From NCBI GenBank assembly GCA_014526335.1, contig JACTAT010000340.1:131827-195826 (forward strand): DNA of 64,000 nt, read 5' to 3'. Shown in pieces: positions 11,526-26,500 of this stretch (position 1 is the stretch's first letter; every line of letters starts with the position of its first letter). The notes below the pieces were generated by a model. That model was not told the DNA's origin and ran no database searches. It saw nothing but the letters and a program-made list of their open reading frames with translations. Position numbers and translations under genes: made by a program. Source of the stretch: Chrysaora quinquecirrha. Taxonomy: Eukaryota; Cnidaria; Scyphozoa; Semaeostomeae; Pelagiidae.

Positions 11526-14500
11526 GATTGGAAACATCCTTCCTGCGGAAGTGCGGAATTCCTTTCCCACATCATATTGAATGGAGGAACCAGTCTATAA
11601 ATTCAAGCGAGATTATGCTATAGGACTCAGGTGTTTAAGTGGTAGTCAACAATTTTTAGTAATTAGCTAATCATGAATCAGTATAAATGTGATCATTGTG
11701 AATTCTCTTCCAAGTTTAAAAGTAATATTAAGCGACATGACAAGAGATGCACGAGGAGAGTATTGAAGAGTCTGACTCAGATGATGAGATAGAAGTGGAA
11801 AGTGACCATGCTAATGATGAAACTGTCAACACTGAGGAGGATCTTCCTTTAGGGAATGTATGGCCTTCAATGCTTAAGGAAGTGGATGAAGATGAAAACA
11901 TACTGCAAGTTTTCAGACGTAAACTTTTATATAATAGAAGTTTTGAAAATGATGCTGTTGTGACTGCAGTCATAGCAACGATGCGAAAAGCACAAAAGGA
12001 AGATGGTATGGATATGCAAGAGGCTTTAGATTATGCTATTCTCATCATACGTCAAGCAAAGAATGATGAAGAAGAGGACGCTAGTAATTCTGATTCAATT
12101 CTTAGTATTCGTTTCAATTCTTTCAACTAAATTTCTAATTCTTTATTTTTTAGTTGTCCATTGAAGAAATCAGGTATGTAATTTTATAATTTTTGGTTTT
12201 TGTATAGTTTTATACGAGCGCTCAAACCACTAAACACTTTCTTCGGACACTTTTTGACACCTTTTATTCCACCTTGTTTTTCTAGAATGTCTTGAATTGC
12301 CCTTATGGACATAGAGCTTATTCATACAAGTCCAACACATCAAAGCATTCGCAAGCTGGCAATCCTCCCGGATGATGGGGAAACCTTTTTTGAAAGAGAG
12401 TTTGTTCCATGTACTCCCTACAAGAAATTGAAGCTGAAATGGAGAAGTATATACAAATGGTGCTTTTATAATCTTCATAGATTAGAGTACCTTCCAACAT
12501 TACCAGCATTTAAATGCATCGATTCAATCGAAATTATAAAAGACATACTAGAATGGAACCATGTGGGAATAGTTTGGTACAAGGGTGGAAATATAGAGAG
12601 GAGAATTTGCCAGAAGATAGGACTAGACAGCAGAAACATAGAAGAATTTTGAGCGCCTAAGGAGACGACTCATGATCCTCTAGAAGAACTAAAAGAACAT
12701 TTCAACTTTCTACGAGGTATTAATTTAATTTAATTAATTAATTAATATTGTTAAATGTTCTTTTAGTTTTTCTAGAGGGTCGTGCGTTGTTACCTTGGCC
12801 ACCCCAAATTCTTCTTTATTCAACATGATAATCTGCTGGCAGATTCTCCTCTCTATATTGCCACCTTGTATAAATCACCATCGTTGAAACTTTTGAAACT
12901 ATTCACACATTGTTCCATTCTAGAATTTCCTTTATTTTTTTTATCGAATCGGTGGATGTTGTATCTGCAAAAGCTATATGCACGTCTCCATTTAAGCTCT
13001 AATTTCTTGTCCTTTGAAAACAATTCATAATGCAGTGACCTGTCTAACTGCCTTCGAAAATTAATGTGATCAGTTAGACCTTAAACATTTTCGATATAAT
13101 ATCTCATATATCTATTAAAACGAATTGAAATCTTAGAAATCATTCTCCCCATTTAAAACGAAATTGAATGGAGTTGTTGTCAAATTGAAGTATTGAATTG
13201 AATTGTTGTTGAATTGAATTGAATTGAGCTGCTATAGAATTGAATTGTAGATTGTAGAGTTGTTATCAAATTGAATTATTTTAAATTATTAAATTGAATT
13301 GAGTTGCTATCGAGTTGAATTATTGAACCTCTTTTATTATTTAACATCTGTCTTACACTGCAAGAACTCTTGAAAACGAGGTTGGAGAAACCATCGCGCT
13401 AGATTAAACAGTCAGCACGAGCTGATGACGTCATCTGGAACATTCTGGAAACTTGTAGATTGCCAAGGTTGTTAAATTGGAAACGAGGTTAGCAGTTTCA
13501 GACAAGTGTTTTGTATTGTAAGAATTCTTGAAAACGAGGTTGGAGAACCCTGCACGCTACAATCGTTGCCAAAATAGTTTGAACGCTACCTTAATTTTTG
13601 ATACTTTCTCCGCTCCAACTACCCCTCCCCTTGATACAATGTTGATTTACTCTAAAACTCTGTTGCTGCTGGGGAAAACGTGGCTGCAATATCATAATTA
13701 AGTGCCTTGTCTACAAAAATCAACATTGTTCAGGGGGAAGGGGGGAAGAGGGGAGACGCAGGAGTGTGAAATTGAGACAGCACTTATAGCTTAGTTTGTC
13801 ATGCTGTAATTATGAAATTTTGCACCATTCCAACTATTTTTGGCAGGGAATGTCTGAGGCGATTGAAAAAAGGAAAATGGAATGGACGGAGGACGGAGAC
13901 GGAATTTGTGGTGATGTGAATAAATTGATGTCAGTGATTAGAAAATTGGGTTTGGATGTCACTTTATGAACCTATTTTAGGTACATGACGTCATAGAATA
14001 AACTTTGTCACTTGTAGTGGCTGCAAGGCAGTGTAAAGCTTATGGGTAAGCCATAGGTGTCTGTCAGTACAACATAAAACCTCACCTACAGCTGGAAAAT
14101 TTATTTAAATCGTTGTTATATAGTTTCCTCAATATTTAACACTGCAAAAAAACGAGGCTGCAATTTTTTAAGCAGTAGTATCATCCTTTTGAAAGCGTTT
14201 GCTGCAAGTCAGGCATTTCTAATAGAATTAACAATTATCCTAAGGTATAAATGCTGGATGGATTTGTAAAAGCGTTTCAGAATGTAGAGCGCACTGACGA
14301 TGGCAAGCACAGAAAGCGAACAAGCGAATAACGAAGCAGTGTCTTCGGAACCTGAGGTACTGGAGGAAAATGTGAAGAGACAGGCTTATCTCATCACATA
14401 CAGCAGAGCAGATACGGAAGCATTTGATAGAGAAGGATTTGCTAACGCTGTTGTTACAGCATTCAGAAGGGAAAGCAGTTGTTCTGTGAAACAGTGGTGT

Positions 14501-17500
14501 TGCCGTCTCGAAAGCCACAAGGATGGTGCACCGCATTTTCACATGGCTATACTACTGGACGATGGAGCCGGGTAAGAAATTATCTGCAAGATTACTTTGG
14601 CATAGCAGTCAACTTTTCTGGACATGGTGGCTATTACAGCCCTTATACGTACGTGATGAAAGAGGATGAAGAGGTTGCTTTTAGCGAAGGTCACCCAGAA
14701 GAGATAGCGAAGCTGAAAACGCAAGCTGCTTCAGCCGCCAGAGCCAGGAAACACAAGAGAAAATTTCGCAAGCTCACTAAAATGGATGTAGCTGATATAA
14801 TTATGAAGAGAAACATAGCTGATCGAATGTAGCTGTTACAGCATGCTACTCCGCTTAAAAAGACAGGCGATACAGATTTATATCATTTTGCATAGAGAGA
14901 TCGACGAAGACACTGGTAGAATTCATAGGCACTGTCTGGGATGCTGAGAATGCGGAGCATATTCTTGAACGAAAAAAGCTATCAAGAATGGAGATTTTCA
15001 GAAAAGCATTACAATGTCCTTGTATTTGTGACGGGGAGTGGTTGCAATGTGCTGTGCAGCTGTTGGAGAGAAACGACATAGAACTAGAAGATTTCTCTTC
15101 AGCTGTCAAGGAGCTGTTACAAAAAGGTAGAGGTAAAGGTCGCAATATTTTGATAACTGGCCCAGCGAATTGTGAGAAAACCTTTCTGCTCAATCTGCTG
15201 ACAAAGATGTTCGACTCTTTCTGCAATCCTGCGACAGGGTCATTTGCATGGGTTGGAGTAGAGGAGAAGGAGGTGATATTTCTGAACGATTTCAGATGGG
15301 ACAAGACCATAATTACTTGGGCAGACTTGTTGCTGCTACTCGAAGGACAACTCATTCATTTTCCAGCTCCCAATACGCACTATGCGCAAGATATTAGTTT
15401 AGAGAAGGACACGCCTATTTTTTGTTCTAGTAAGGCTCCTATAGTCTATGTGAAAAATAGTATTGTCGATGATAGGGAAACTGAAATGATGCAGGTTAGA
15501 TGGCATCATTTCCAGTTTCGCTACCAATTAAGAATGCAAGATTGTAAAGAGGTTCCTTCTTGTGCTAACTGTTTTGCTACGCTAATAAATTAAATAATAA
15601 TGCACACTTTCTTTTTTTTAAGAATACAGTGTATAAGAATATTCAGGCTCAAAATTGCCAAAGAACAATGGAAATTTAAGAATAACAATGGAAAAGTACG
15701 AGCCTCAGCAAAAATTAGGATATTCTTATAAAAAAAGTGTGTAGAATTACAACTGAATGACAGCTTCCTCACGCTTTCAACGGTTACCGTTTCATTGAAG
15801 ACTTTTTGTAGTAAACTTTCTTAGCTGGAACTAACAACATTATCTGTATTAAATTGATTGGAATTATTCAAACAATGAAAAGTATAAATTTTGATACATG
15901 ATTTCTTGTAAATGTTCTTAGATTGTTGAAATATTGCAGACTATTCTAACGGTGTCCACTTGTTATTGAAAGACGTTTTATGACTTCAGCTTATCTTTCA
16001 TATATTTGTGGCCACCGTTGAGGTCGACGCATGAGCAGCGCATTCTCTGATATATTCATAAGGATAGGGTAATGGAAAAGTTGCTTTGAAGGACTTGGAA
16101 ACCTTGCAATTCATTTAGAGAATTTTAACTTGCATATAGTGGATAAAATTGACGACAACTTTTGCCAGTAATATGTGGTTACCGATGTGGCCACCGTTGG
16201 CTGTCGTTAAACTGGCGATGCTGATCGCATTGTTGTTGGAAAATGCATTCAATTCGTCGCTAGGTGTTTCTAAATAAAGCCATGGAGACAAAGCATGACT
16301 ATGGCGAAGGTAATTGAGGTATCAAATATTTCAATGCAGCTGTCTTGACAGTAAGAGCAAAGCTTTTAAAGATCATAGTAACAAGACATTCATATTTCAA
16401 CTATAGAATTAGCAAACAAAATTGTAAACAAAGATTAAGAGTGCATACTATTACTCTGTACATGACATTAATATCTCGTTCTATTGCCGTCTGATGCAAC
16501 AATGCATTTGAGTCTTTTTGGCATAGTAGGGATTGTTCGTTTAATAAGTTCACCATGAAAAGAAAACAACGTGTCCATTATTCTACAAGAGAATTCTACG
16601 TATGATTCTTTGGTGATCCTCCTTTCCATGGCTTGCTTGTGTAACCTTCGTTTCACGTTATGAAAAACGTTCTCTACAGGGTTCAGGTCAGGCAATCTTG
16701 CTGGTATATTCACAACAGTCGCACCAATTTCTTGCAGTGCCTCCCTTGCAGCTTTACTATTCTGACACGGGTCATTGTCCATCACCATCCTACTTCTTCT
16801 CAAAGTCACCCGCGCATCAGCAAAAGCATGTGGCAGCTTATTTCTTATAAATGTTGCGAAAAAGTTGCCAGTCATTTTCTCATACGGTTCAGCAAGTACA
16901 ACACCTCTGTTATAGGATATCGCCACAATAACATGAACGCGTCTACCACCTGGAAGATCTTTTGATCCAGTTGTTGTATATGTCAGCCCCTCGCTTGGTT
17001 TTCGATAAACTCTTCCTCTCGGTTTCGATGCCTCTCGAAAAGGGTTGTACTTATGCACAAATGATACAGCGTCCAGATAGAAAGCCACATCATGTGTCCA
17101 AAATGCATCATCTCGTTCCTTCAGTGCTTTCCTGGCAAATGCTTTCCTCTTGCATTTATCTTTGCTTGATAGCAAGCCTTTTTTCTGTGGCTGCAGTTTT
17201 TTATAGCCTGCTTTGTTGAGGATGTGAACATATGTTCGGTAGCTCCTTTACTTGTTGCAGTTGCTGTCATTACTTCCTTCACTGTTGGATTTTTACCCTC
17301 CATGCGCATTTTCCGAAACGTTCTCATGAAGCGGGCCTCTTCACGATGACATATCACCCTTGGCCTTTCAGGTTTACTTCCACAAGCACTCCCTCCTTCC
17401 ATCCTTGATTCTTCTTTGCAACACCGGTGTACTGACGATATTGAAACATTCAGCATCTTTGCTGTTTCCCTATAGCTTCTCCCTTCTACAACAACCATTA

Positions 17501-20500
17501 GATAAGCAAGTGCCCTTGTCTTCGCGCAAATCTTCTTCGTGAAAGTCATTGTGGCAAATGATCATTATTTACTGTTTCCCTGCTACTTAGCTGTTGTATG
17601 TTTTCATATCGAAAATAAACAATGAATTTAAACAATACCACAATATTTTCCTGTGTTTTTTCTTCTACGTCACTGCTGCTAGAAAGGCAATAAAAAGGCA
17701 GTCCCTTGTGGCCTCGTTCTGAAAAGAGGGTTTTCAATTATTGTTTTCTGTGTTTGTGAACAACACCGAAAAAGTTAAACTATTCTGGCACATCGTTTCC
17801 TATCCTGATTGCTACATTTTGTACATTGTCTCTTCCTTCTATAGCTCATGACAGTGATTAAGTGCCTTGTCTACAAAAATCAACATTGTTCAGGGGGAAG
17901 AGGGGAGACGCAGGAGTGTGAAATTGAGATAGCACTTATAGCTCAGTTTGTCATGCACTGTTCCAACTATTTTTGGCAGGGATTGTAGATTAAACCGTCG
18001 CACTATAGTGCGACCTCATGATGTCACTTAAGTCGGGGGACTCTTGAAAACGAGGTTGGGGGAGCTGATGACGTCCCTGATGACGTGGTATGAGAAATCA
18101 ACATACTAGATTCATAAAAACCATCGCACTATAGCGCGACCTGATGACGTCACTGATGACGTCATTGATAGTAGGAGCTGCTACTTGCAACCTTCTGAGA
18201 TCGTATAATTAACCTCATTGACTTTTAATAAGGACAATTTGGTTTAATAAGGTCTCCAAATTATTGGATGTGGAATTCCTCAAAGCGGTCTACAATTTAC
18301 ATATATTTGCACTATCAGAAACAGATACTAGACCTGAGCAACAATTTAATCTAAATAATTTAAGGGATTCTCTAGCACCAGAAAGATAAGCAACAATTGC
18401 TGTTATTATGGGGGTTTAACTGTCTTCATCAAGAAAACGATAAAACCTGGGGTCAAAATTTAAATATTCCTGAGATTACATGGATGAATCTAGAAAAAAC
18501 ATTTTTCAACCTGGAAAATTATGTTTATGTTGCATTTGTATACATCCCACCAAATAATTCTCAATATCTCCAGAGACTGGGAATTGACACCTCCATAATT
18601 TTCCAGAGTTTAGAACAAGAGATGGCAAAATATAATAGTCGAGGAAATGTATTTTTAATGGGAGACTTTAATAGTTACACTAATGTGATTTATGATTATG
18701 TTAAATATGATCTGGCAGGGAATAAATTCTTTCAACCGCCAGAAAATTATCGAGAGGGTATAGGTCTACCAGGTGAAACCATTGAAAGTAGAGCTCCTAA
18801 TGAGAGTGGTAAACTTTGGCTCGAATAACGTATGTTAGCATCACTCAGAATAGTTAATGGAAGAGTGAATGGTGACAAAAGGAGTAGTTTCACAAGATAT
18901 CATCTTAATAATGGGTTAAATACAGAACCCAGTAGGATAGATTATTGTTTAGTTAGTGCTGTTTGCTTGTCAGATATTGAGCGTTTTTCGGTTGGGAAAC
19001 TAACATCTCTCTCTGACCGCTGCCACATTTCTGTGAGAAATAAAACAACACCTAGAACACCTGCTTCAACTCAGCAGGCTAAAGTTAGCTTTTTACCAGC
19101 ACCAGAACAAATTTTTTCGAGTTCATTAGTTTCAGAGAACTCTCCTGAAATTTTACGAAACAGGAACTCTTTTGAAAGCACTAATATTGCTGATATACAG
19201 GAAGACATTGATGAAGCTGTTAGTAGGTTAACTAGTATCGTAAAGAATGTAGCAGCTAGTGTTGTATGAATAAGTCCGTGTACCAGCGTGCAAAGATTAA
19301 GGATATGCTACTTGACCCCATTTTGGCTACAAGAGGTCTAAAACGGGGTTGTAATTTGTCCCCTTTGCTATTTAACGTATTTATCAAAGATATTAACCAG
19401 CTATTTGATGGGAAGTGTGACCAGGTATCTGTAGACGTGAAATTTTCCCATCAGCCAATCTCCTTTCCCTTCTCACTCTATCTAAATTTACTGTTGCAAT
19501 ACTTTGCTCCCCAGGTATGTAAGCCATACCAACCCTTTTAGCGATACTGCGGATGTTTGTTTTGGCTGCAAGTTGGATGTCTTCTTGAACTTTCGTTGAG
19601 ATTTTATGTGGTGCTGGGCGAGGATGATTACGATCTTCAATTGTGGCAACCCATCGCCTTCCATCATCCTCCACAGGCCAAATGATATAAAACAGTGCTG
19701 GACATTTCCCAGTTTGCTTTAGAACTTTATTGCTTAGATGTGAAGGACATCGATTAACCTTTTGACGATTTGTTACTACATAGCCACTGCAGTCTTCAGT
19801 GCTACACACTTTTACACCTTCGCAAATTTATCTTCTGATGTGTAACCTTGTTTTCTGGGGAAAGACACAAGACGCATCTTTTCTGAAGCCGCAAACCATA
19901 GCAAAATCATTGCCAAATCCGTGAACCTCACGTAAAATAGGGGTCGAAGCGGCAAACCTATAATAGGCCCCCTCTAGGTTTCTTATAAAAGAAGGGTACC
20001 TTTGTCTGGGGTGCGGCTGTGGCCCCAGGGGAAATTCGCTAGTTCAAGGTGACGAACCCATTGGAAAATACTATAAAACCCAAACCCTTAGCGGTAGTGC
20101 ATTATAACCTAAGCGGTATTAGGCATGTGTTAGTAATTCGCCCAAAGCCATAAAACAAAACAAGATGATTGTTCCATAAACAATAGTTTCACTCTAGTGC
20201 ATGGACAACACAAGAGTCTTACCATGAACATGCATTTCCATGGTGCTATGATGACAATAAAACGAATACACTGATGGTCAGGTTGGAAAACAAAATTCAC
20301 TCCTTGGAAATCTCATACACCCTTGCTGGAAATCCTATTGTTTTAATAGAAATTCTTTGGAAATCCTTTTGTTTAAACGGAAATCTTGTACACTGTTTCG
20401 AAGAGTGAAATGCCCCTCGGGAAAACAAAGCTGTGATTTTGAAAATTTAATCACAGAAGCGTGATTAAATTAATATTACATATAAGAGAAGTTATCAAAT

Positions 20501-23500
20501 AAGTTTAATCACAAGAAGAGGATGCCCAGCCTGCATTTTATGTTGTGCACGCCGCATTTGTTCGGGGGCTCTAATTTTTATTTTCGCACTGCCGCGCTTT
20601 TTCTTGTATGACTTTTGAAATGGACATGTAACAGCAAATGCCAATTACAGTTATTTCTGTTGACATTACTTTTAATTATTGTGGGTCCAAAGAATTTCAA
20701 TGGAAAAATCACTGGTTAATTAGGAGAGGTTATTATATTTATACGCAGCAAATAAGGACATACAAAACCGTTAATAGCGCGGAAACGGCTCGACGGATCT
20801 GCACCAGATTTCTGGTACCCGACTATTTTCGGGGTTGACATTGATGATTCAATTGGTTCGGAGATTGTACCACTGTTCCTTTGTGCCAAAGTGGCACATT
20901 TGTGCCAATTTTGAATGGGATTCAATAGGGGAAACTTTCGTAACGAATTGCGGGACAATGACGTGGCCGATTTTCGTGGAGCAAACGTTGGTGGGTAGGG
21001 TTCCTAGATGGCTATTGGGCGCGGTGGGTTTCGGGCGTGGCGTAGCTGTAGTGACGTCACAATGACGTCCCGAAGGGCCAAAAATGTGCCAAAATTTAGG
21101 CCCACTTTTTCATTTTTGGCGCATTTGAACCACAGGGCTGGTACCCGAGATTTTAAGGCGGATTCCGGTACTTTCGCACATGGCGCATCCGACCATGCAT
21201 GTGCCATGTTTCTATATATGGGTTTATGACGTCATAATGACGTCACAAGTTTGAAAATTAGGTCCAAGATAAATTGAGCTGAGGGGAACAAAAAGTGGTA
21301 GAACGGGGGTAATTCGGGGCGTAGATTTCGAATATGATAGTGCCGTTTGCAAAATTTGAGATTATGACGTCATTATGACGTCATCAATTTTTGCGATTTT
21401 CACGCAGGGTTTTGGAGGGGTTCTTGATGCGTGATTTGGTTCAAACTCACATATGTTAGTGACTGGGGCATGGGTAATGCGACTGAACCGATGAAATTGG
21501 ACCAGTTTCATTTGTGCCAATTTTGTGGGACATGTGGCTGCGTCCGCTGTCGTTTTCATCGAAGAGTTGCCAATTTCTATGCAATTGGTTGGAAGTGGGC
21601 TTGGATCGCCTAGATAAGTAGCTTTTGACCGTATGAGACTTGCAACACCAATTTTTGGCACTTTTGACATTTTGTGACGTCACTGGGACATTTTCAAAAC
21701 TGACAAAAGTTCCAAAACTTTGGATGCTAATAACTTTGTGACCAATGCTCCAATTTCGACCAAACTTGGGGAATGACATGTATATGGGACCAAACAGGTG
21801 TGTGGAAAATTTAAGCTATATGGGTGTGGCTGTGACGTCACAAGGGCGTGGTCGAAATTCAATTCCAGTGTTTGCCGAAGGCAAAAAACTGCGAGGTTGA
21901 TGCGAGCGCAGCAAGCGGCAACCGAGCAGAGCGGAGCGGAGCGGAGCAACGTGGGCAGAGCACCGCGGAGCGGTGTTTTGTTGTATCAATGGCAACAACA
22001 ACAACAACAACATTTGCCTTGAAATTTTGGAAAAACTCGTGAAGGACTACTGTTCAAAGGCAAAATTGGGACGATTCTCTTTGTTTTTCGAGCCAAAAAA
22101 ACTCCACCCTATAGTGGGGGGTTAGGAGGGTACCCCGTGGGTTTTGGGGTATAAGAACCTCTCCCCCCTGCGCGTGCATGTCTTGTTTAGGAGAGGCTAT
22201 TATACTTTACCGGGAAAAAATAAGGAAATTGCGGACGCTTGTGGCGCTGAAGTCGTGCGTCGGATCTGCGCCATATTTCAGGTACCCCACCATTTGTTGG
22301 GGGGACGTGAACGATTCCGGGGGTTTCCGGCGCATCCGAGTTGGCACTTTTGAAAAAAGTGGCACTTTTTTTAAAAATGCGTCACTTTTGTATGGGATTC
22401 AATAGGGGAAAACTTTGGGTAAAAAGTGCGAGACAACGGCTGAGGCGATTTTCGCGGAACAAACGTTGTAGGGTAGGGTTTCTTGACGGCTATTGGGCGC
22501 GGTGGGTTTTGGGCGTGGCAAAGGTGTTGTGACGTCACGGTGACGTCATGTAGGTCCAAAAATGGGCCAAAATTTAGGCCCATTTTGGTTTTTTGTGGTG
22601 CTTTTTTTTCTCATGGCTGGTACCCCGGATTTTAAGTTGGATTCGGGTACTTTCGAGTATGGCGCATCCGACCATGGGTGTGCCAACTTTCTATATATAG
22701 GTTTATGACGTCATAATGACGTCACAAATGTGGTAATTCGGCCCCCCGAAAGTTTGCTGGAGTGGAACAAAAAGTAGTGTAACGGGGGTAATTTGGGGCG
22801 TAGATTCCGAATCTGGTAGTGCCGTTTGCGAATTTTTGGATTATGACGTCATTATGACGTCATCAATGTTGGCACTTTTCACAAACGATTTTGGAGGGGT
22901 TCTAGATGCATGATGTGGTTCAAACTCAGATATGTTAGGCACTGGGGCATGTGTAAACGGATTGTTTTGTTGAAATCGGTCCAGTGTCATTTGTGCCAAT
23001 TTTGTGGGACATGTGGCTGCGTCCGCTGTCGTTTTCATCGAAGAGTTGCCAATTTCTATGCAATTGGTTGGAAGTGGGCTTGGATCGCCTAGATAAGTAG
23101 CTTTTGACCGTATGAGACTTGCAACACCAATTTTTGGCACTTTTGACATTTTGTGACGTCACTGGGACATTTTCAAAACTGACAAAAGTTCCAAAACTTT
23201 GGATGCTAATAACTTTGTGACCAATGCTCCAATTTCGACCAAACTTGGGGAATGACATGTATATGGGACCAAACAGGTGTGTGGAAAATTTAAGCTATAT
23301 GGGTGTGGCTGTGACGTCACAAGGGCGTGGTCGAAATTCAATTCCAGTGTTTGCCGAAGGCAAAAAACTGCGAGGTTGATGCGAGCGCAGCAAGCGGCAA
23401 CCGAGCAGAGCGGAGCGGAGCGGAGCAACGTGGGCAGAGCACCGCGGAGCGGTGTTTTGTTGTATCAATGGCAACAACAACAACAACAACATTTGCCTTG

Positions 23501-26500
23501 AAATTTTGGAAAAACTCGTGAAGGACTACTGTTCAAAGGCAAAATTGGGACGATTCTCTTTGTTTTTTCGAGCCAAAAAAACTCCACCCTATAGTGGGGG
23601 GTTAGGAGGGTACCCCGTGGGTTTTGGGGTATAAGAACCTCTCCCCCCTGCGCGTGCATGTCTTGTTTAGGAGAGGCTATTATACTTTACCGGGAAAAAA
23701 TAAGGAAATTGCGGACGCTTGTGGCGCGGAAGTCGTGCGTCGGATCTGCGCCATATTTCAGGTACCCCACCATTTGTTGGGGGGACGTGAACGATTCCGG
23801 GGGTTTCCGGCGCATCCGAGTTGGCACTTTTGAAAAAAGTGGCACTTTTTTTAAAAATGCGTCACTTTTGTATGGGATTCAATAGGGGAAAACTTTGGGT
23901 AAAAAGTGCGAGACAACGGCTGAGGCGATTTTCGCGGAACAAACGTTGTAGGGTAGGGTTTCTTGACGGCTATTGGGCGCGGTGGGTTTTGGGCGTGGCA
24001 AAGGTGTTGTGACGTCACGGTGACGTCATGTAGGTCCAAAAATGGGCCAAAATTTAGGCCCATTTTGGTTTTTTGTGGTGCTTTTTTTTCTCAAGGCTGG
24101 TACCCCGGATTTTAAGTTGGATTCGGGTACTTTCGAGTATGGCGCATCCGACCATGGGTGTGCCAACTTTCTATATATAGGTTTATGACGTCATAATGAC
24201 GTCACAAATGTGGTAATTCGGCCCCCCGAAAGTTTGCTGGAGTGGAACAAAAAGTAGTGTAACGGGGGTAATTTGGGGCGTAGATTCCGAATCTGGTAGT
24301 GCCGTTTGCGAATTTTTGGATTATGACGTCATTATGACGTCATCAATGTTGGCACTTTTCACAAACGATTTTGGAGGGGTTCTAGATGCATGATGTGGTT
24401 CAAACTCAGATATGTTAGGCACTGGGGCATGTGTAAACGGATTGTTTTGTTGAAATCGGTCCAGTGTCATTTGTGCCAATTTTGTGGGACATGTGGCTGC
24501 GTCCGCTGTCGTTTTCATCGAAGAGTTGCCAATTTCTATGCAATTGGTTGGAAGTGGGCTTGGATCGCCTAGATAAGTAGCTTTTGACCGTATGAGACTT
24601 GCAACACCAATTTTTGGCACTTTTGACACATTGTGACGTCACTGGTACATTTTCAAAAGTGACAAAAGTTCCAAAACTTTGAATGCTCATAACTTTTGAA
24701 CTAATGGTCTGATTTCGACCAAACTTGGGGAATAGTATCTCTATAAGACCGAAAAGGTGTGTGAAAAATTTGGGATGTATGGGCGTGATCGTGACGTCAG
24801 AAGGGCGTGGTCAAAATTCAATTCCAGTGTTTGCCGAAGGCAAAAAACTGCGAGGTTGACGCGAGCTCAGCGAGCGGCAACCGAGTGTAGCGAAGCGGAG
24901 CACTGCAAAGCGGAGCAGGGCGGAGCGGAGCACCGCGGAGCGGTGTTTTGTTGTAACAATGGCAACAACAACAACAACAACATTTGCCTGAAAATGTTGG
25001 AAAAACTCGTGAGGGACTACTTTTCAAAGGCAAAATCGGGCAGATTTTCCTACTTTTTTCAAACCAAATCAACTTCACCCTACAGTGGGGGCTCAGTAGG
25101 GGTACCCCACTTGGCCACCGGAATTCAATAGCCTCTCCCCCCTGCGCGTGCATGTCTTGTTAAGGAGAGGCTATTATACTTTACCGGGAAAAAATAAGGA
25201 AATTGCCGATGCTTATAGCGCGGAAGTGGTGCGTCGGATCTGCGCCAGATTTCAGGTACCCCACCATTTGTTGGGGGGACGTGAACGATTCCGGGGGTTT
25301 CCGGCGCATCCGAGTTGGCACTTTTGAAAAAAGTGGCACTTTTTTTAAAAATGCGTCACTTTTGTATGGGATTCAATAGGGGAAAACTTTGGGTAAAAAG
25401 CACGGGACAACCGCTGGGCCGATTTTCGTGGAACAAACGTTGGGGGGTAGGGTTCCGTGATGGCTATAGGGCGCGGTGGGTTTTGGGCGTGGCAAAGGTG
25501 TTGTGACGTCACGGTGACGTCATGAACGTGCAAAAATGGGCCAAAATTTAGGCCCATTTTGGTTTTTTGTGGTGCTTTTTTTTCTGGGGGCTGGTACCCC
25601 GGATTTTAAGGTGGATTCCGGTACTTTCGAGTATGGCGCATCCGACCATGGGTGTGCCAACTTTCTATATATAGCTTTATGACGTCATAATGACGTCACA
25701 AATGTGGTAATTCGGCCCCCCGAAAGTTTGTTGGAGTGGAACAAAAGTGGTGGAACGGGGGTAATTTGGGGCGTAGATTCCGAATCTGGTAGTGCCGTTT
25801 GCGAATTTCGGGTTTATGACGTCATTATGACGTCATCAATGTTGGCACTTTTCACGGGGGCTTTTGGAGGGGTTCCGGATGCTTCATGTCGTTCAAACTC
25901 AGATATGTTAGGCACTGGGGCATGTGTGAACGGACTGCATCGTTCAAATTGGTCCAGTGTCACTTGTGCCAATTTTGTGGGACACATGGCTGCGTCCGCT
26001 GTCGTTTTCATCGACGAGTTGTCAATTTCTATGCAATTGGTTGGAAGTGGGCTTCGATGGCCTAGATAAGTTGCTTTTAACTGTATGAGACCTGCAACAC
26101 CGATTTTTGGCATTTTAGACACTTTGTGACGTCATTGGCACATTTTCAAAAGTGACAAAAGTTCCAAAACTTTGAGTGGCTGTAACTTTGTCATCCAGGA
26201 TCGGATTTCCACCAAACTTGGGGAATGGCATGTATATGAGACCAAAAAGGTGTGTGGGAAATTTGAGCCATATGGGTGTGGTTGTGACGTCACAAGGGCG
26301 TGGTCAAAATTCAATTCCAGTGTTTGCCGAAGGCAAAAAACTGCGAGGTTGATGCGAGCGCAGCAAGCGGCAACCGAGTGTAGGGTAGCGGAGCACTGCG
26401 GAGCGGTGCAGCTCGGAGCGGAGCGCCGCGAAGCGGTGTTTTCCTGTAACCATGGCAACAACAACAACAACAACATTTGCCTGAAAATTTCGGAAAAACT